From contig JAABSO010000014.1 of the NCBI GenBank assembly GCA_011390335.1, positions 1 through 64,000 of the forward strand: 64,000 nucleotides of DNA, given 5' to 3'. Shown piece by piece: positions 61,740 through 64,000 of the stretch. The position numbers and the translations under genes were made by a program. How positions within the stretch are numbered: position 1 is the first letter of the stretch; the number at the start of each line of letters is the position of its first letter. Origin of the DNA: Desulfotignum sp. (GTDB taxonomy: Bacteria > Desulfobacterota > Desulfobacteria > Desulfobacterales > Desulfobacteraceae). The notes below the pieces were generated by a model that worked only from the letters and a program-made list of their open reading frames with translations, searched no databases and was not told the DNA's origin.

Positions 61740-64000
61740 ATGGAAAAAGACAAAACACCGGATCCTGGATTTCACTATGTGGGTATCGGCGCTTCAGCTG
61801 GGGGGCTGGAAGCTATTGAAGAATTTTTTTCGCATATGGCTGAAGACTGCAATCTGGCCTTTATTGTCATTCAGCATCTGTCCCCGGATTACAAAAGCCT
61901 GATGGTGGAGCTGTTGTCCAAGAAGACAAAAATTCCCGTGCAAAGATGTACCGACGGCATGCAGGTGAAGCCCAATAATATTTATATGATTCCCCCCAAA
62001 AAAAATCTGTCAATTTTTCACGGCAAACTGGTCTTAAAGGAAAAAGACAATGTCCGCGGGGTGAACCTGCCCATTGACATATTTTTACGATCTCTGGCAG
62101 AAGACCAGGCAGACCGGGCCATTGCCATTATTTTATCCGGTACTGGCAGTGACGGCACCCGGGGGGTGCGGGCGGTCAAGGAGCAGGGGGGCATGGTCAT
62201 GGTCCAGGATGATACCACTGCCAAATTTGACGGCATGCCCAGGGCCGCCATATCAACCGGTGTTGCTGATTTTGTTCTGCCCCCGGAAAAAATGCCGGCA
62301 CAACTGCTGGCATTTATTGATCATCCCTATGTGGCGGGAAAAGAAAAATCCAGAAATCTGATCAAAGACCAGAAAGGGCTTACCCGGATATTTTCAGAAC
62401 TGCGGGAACGCACCAAAGTGGATTTTACCTATTACAAGCCATCCACCATCTCCCGGCGTATCGAGCGCAGAATGACCGTCAACCAGATCAATGATCTGGA
62501 TGATTATGTGCGGTATATACAAAAATATCCGGTGGAGATCATGACCCTTTACAGGGAACTGCTCATTGGGGTCACCAGTTTTTTCAGGGACCCGGCCCCC
62601 ATGAAGGAGCTTATGGAAGCCTGCCTGCCGCCGTTGATCAGCAATGCAAAAAACCGGGAGATACGGTTCTGGGTCACGGCCTGCTCCACCGGAGAAGAAG
62701 CCTATACCCTTGCGATTCTGGCAAAAGAGGTGATGGAAAAAACCGGCGAAAACAAAGATATAAAAATATTTGCCACCGATCTGGACAGGGATGCGGTGAT
62801 GCAGGCCGGCAACGGGGTGTATCCGGAAAGTATTGCCGCAGATCTGACACCGCGGCTGTTGGGAAAATATTTTTACCGCAAGGGCGATAATTACCAGATT
62901 GTCAGAAATATCAGGGAAATGGTTGTGTTTGCCCAGCACAACTTGGTGATGGACCCGCCCTTTACAAAAATTGATCTGATTTCCTGCAGAAACCTGTTGA
63001 TTTACCTACAGCCGGTTCTTCAGGAAAAAGCCATGCGCATGTTCAACTTTTCTTTGAATCCGGGCGGTATACTGTTTTTAGGCACCAGTGAAACCATCGG
63101 CAACATGACCGACTGTTTTGAAACCGTGCACCAGAAATTCAAAATTTACCGGTCCAAAGGCAAGCTTTCCCCGGATCTGCAAATGACAGATACCGTGTCC
63201 ACACGCGAAAAAAAAGACAAAGGCCCCCAGCCGTTTTCCTTTCCTTACAGAGAGCGCCGCAGGCAGCATCCGGCAGATGCCAACAACCTTATGAACCGGT
63301 ATGTAAATGCCCTGGAAAATGCATACCTGCCCCTGTCCGCCATCGTGAACCAGCAGATGGAAGTACTGCATATTTTTGGTGAAACCCAGGACTATTTTCA
63401 GGTGCCTTCTGGCAGGGTGGTGTATGATATCACAAAAATGGCGGTAAAAGAACTTGCCATTCCCCTGGCCACAGGGATTCAGAAGGTATTCAGGACAAAG
63501 CAGCAACTGGTGTATTCCAACGTCAAAATAAAACAGAAAAACGAAACCAGAACCGTGCGGCTGCGCATCCTTCCCCTGCCGGATCAGAAATCCACCGATC
63601 CCCTGGTGGCGGTTTTTTTCGAAGAGACCAAAAAGCAGAAAAACACCGAGCAGAGTGGCATTGAAACCTATGATCTTGAGGCGGATGTTCAGCAGAGAAT
63701 CGCCGACCTTGAGCAGGAACTCCAGTTTTCCAATGAAAATCTCCAGGCGACCATAGAGGAGCTGGAAACATCCAATGAAGAACTCCAGGCGACCAATGAG
63801 GAGCTTCTGGCCAGCAATGAAGAGCTGCAGAGCACAAATGAGGAGCTGCAGTCCACCAATGAAGAGCTGATTACGGTCAATTCAGAATACCAGACCAAGA
63901 TTATCGAGCTGACCCAGATGAGCAATGATGTGGAGAACCTGCTGTCAAGTTCCGGCATCGAGGTGCTGATCCTGGATGAAAACTATGAAATTCGCAAATA
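61740..64000 (+). CDS. CheB/CheR fusion (methylesterase/methyltransferase with coiled coil), cut by window end
   Basis: The frame is open to the last base (about 754 residues visible). The CheB domain (about 10-190) has [11 protein letters not shown] with the nucleophile Ser, [13 protein letters not shown] with the His and [12 protein letters not shown] with the Asp. The CheR domain follows (about 215-470): [18 protein letters not shown] for SAM binding and [15 protein letters not shown] coiled coil of repeated SNEELQ/TNEEL heptads (about 650-715) follows and a PAS-like domain begins at the end. Such proteins link sensory input to chemoreceptor methylation and can lead to a histidine kinase. 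ATG 61740 is chosen; ATG 61674 adds 22 residues, and neither start has a strong site. Confidence 0.9.
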   Translation, partial: MEKDKTPDPGFHYVGIGASAGGLEAIEEFFSHMAEDCNLAFIVIQHLSPDYKSLMVELLSKKTKIPVQRCTDGMQVKPNNIYMIPPKKNLSIFHGKLVLKEKDNVRGVNLPIDIFLRSLAEDQADRAIAIILSGTGSDGTRGVRAVKEQGGMVMVQDDTTAKFDGMPRAAISTGVADFVLPPEKMPAQLLAFIDHPYVAGKEKSRNLIKDQKGLTRIFSELRERTKVDFTYYKPSTISRRIERRMTVNQINDLDDYVRYIQKYPVEIMTLYRELLIGVTSFFRDPAPMKELMEACLPPLISNAKNREIRFWVTACSTGEEAYTLAILAKEVMEKTGENKDIKIFATDLDRDAVMQAGNGVYPESIAADLTPRLLGKYFYRKGDNYQIVRNIREMVVFAQHNLVMDPPFTKIDLISCRNLLIYLQPVLQEKAMRMFNFSLNPGGILFLGTSETIGNMTDCFETVHQKFKIYRSKGKLSPDLQMTDTVSTREKKDKGPQPFSFPYRERRRQHPADANNLMNRYVNALENAYLPLSAIVNQQMEVLHIFGETQDYFQVPSGRVVYDITKMAVKELAIPLATGIQKVFRTKQQLVYSNVKIKQKNETRTVRLRILPLPDQKSTDPLVAVFFEETKKQKNTEQSGIETYDLEADVQQRIADLEQELQFSNENLQATIEELETSNEELQATNEELLASNEELQSTNEELQSTNEELITVNSEYQTKIIELTQMSNDVENLLSSSGIEVLILDENYEIRK

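Overview
The window looks like a chromosomal stretch of a strictly anaerobic, sulfate-reducing Desulfobacterota bacterium (Desulfobacteraceae-like, for example the Desulfobacula/Desulfotignum group). This is an inference from gene content: a class II (ATP-independent) benzoyl-CoA reductase cluster with two in-frame UGA (selenocysteine) codons, tungsten-enzyme and radical-enzyme genes, an octaheme cytochrome c3-like protein, HdrA/MvhD-type modules, ETF:menaquinone oxidoreductase and a TRAP transporter. I see no CRISPR array, rRNA or prophage.

Layout. 1-0.6 kb: the right end of an IS200/IS605-type element (TnpB C-terminus) inserted into a flavin amine oxidase gene. 1-25 kb: mostly housekeeping genes (wrbA, a ZnuA-like protein, a TVP38/disulfide oxidoreductase pair, trmO-acnA, a chemoreceptor, a diguanylate cyclase, mobB, aroK, nrdDG with tandem NrdR boxes, a Nudix hydrolase, and the translationally coupled htpG-rimO-ispB-hypothetical run), then a tRNA-Val(GAC) with an unusual C33.

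25.4-54.3 kb is the metabolic island. A TRAP transporter (dctPQM) reads leftward. Divergent from it is bamBCDEFGHI, the complete gene order of the megadalton benzoyl-CoA reductase complex. BamE and BamF each need UGA read as selenocysteine, and each UGA is followed by a SECIS-like hairpin. Then come fdhD, etfBA, a membrane FeS/DUF224 ETF:quinone oxidoreductase, an iron alcohol dehydrogenase, an acyl-CoA dehydrogenase and a second etfBA. After two leftward genes (glycosyltransferase, DUF3795) follows an operon of a 59-residue AbrB-like/DUF2080 protein, 6-hydroxycyclohexenecarbonyl-CoA dehydrogenase, an SDR and the ring-opening hydrolase. BamBCDEFGHI would reduce benzoyl-CoA to the dienoyl-CoA; the dienoyl-CoA hydratase and benzoate-CoA ligase are not in this window. 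Had and Oah then carry the pathway to 3-hydroxypimeloyl-CoA, the SDR may oxidise that product, and ETF plus the DUF224 protein would pass acyl-CoA dehydrogenase electrons to menaquinone.

The least expected observation is a 13-bp element, roughly G(T/A)TACAATGTAGC, inside the -35/-10 spacer of two promoters upstream of bamB and of the promoter before the had-SDR-oah operon. A perfect palindromic version lies in front of the TRAP gene and an extra copy lies two helical turns downstream of the bamB-proximal one. This suggests one unidentified regulator controlling uptake, reduction and ring cleavage. 54.3-64 kb: a perfect 30-bp inverted repeat, a phytochelatin-synthase-like protease, an amidinotransferase-family enzyme, an octaheme cytochrome, hrpB, a YkgJ-type protein and the start of a CheB/CheR fusion cut by the window edge.
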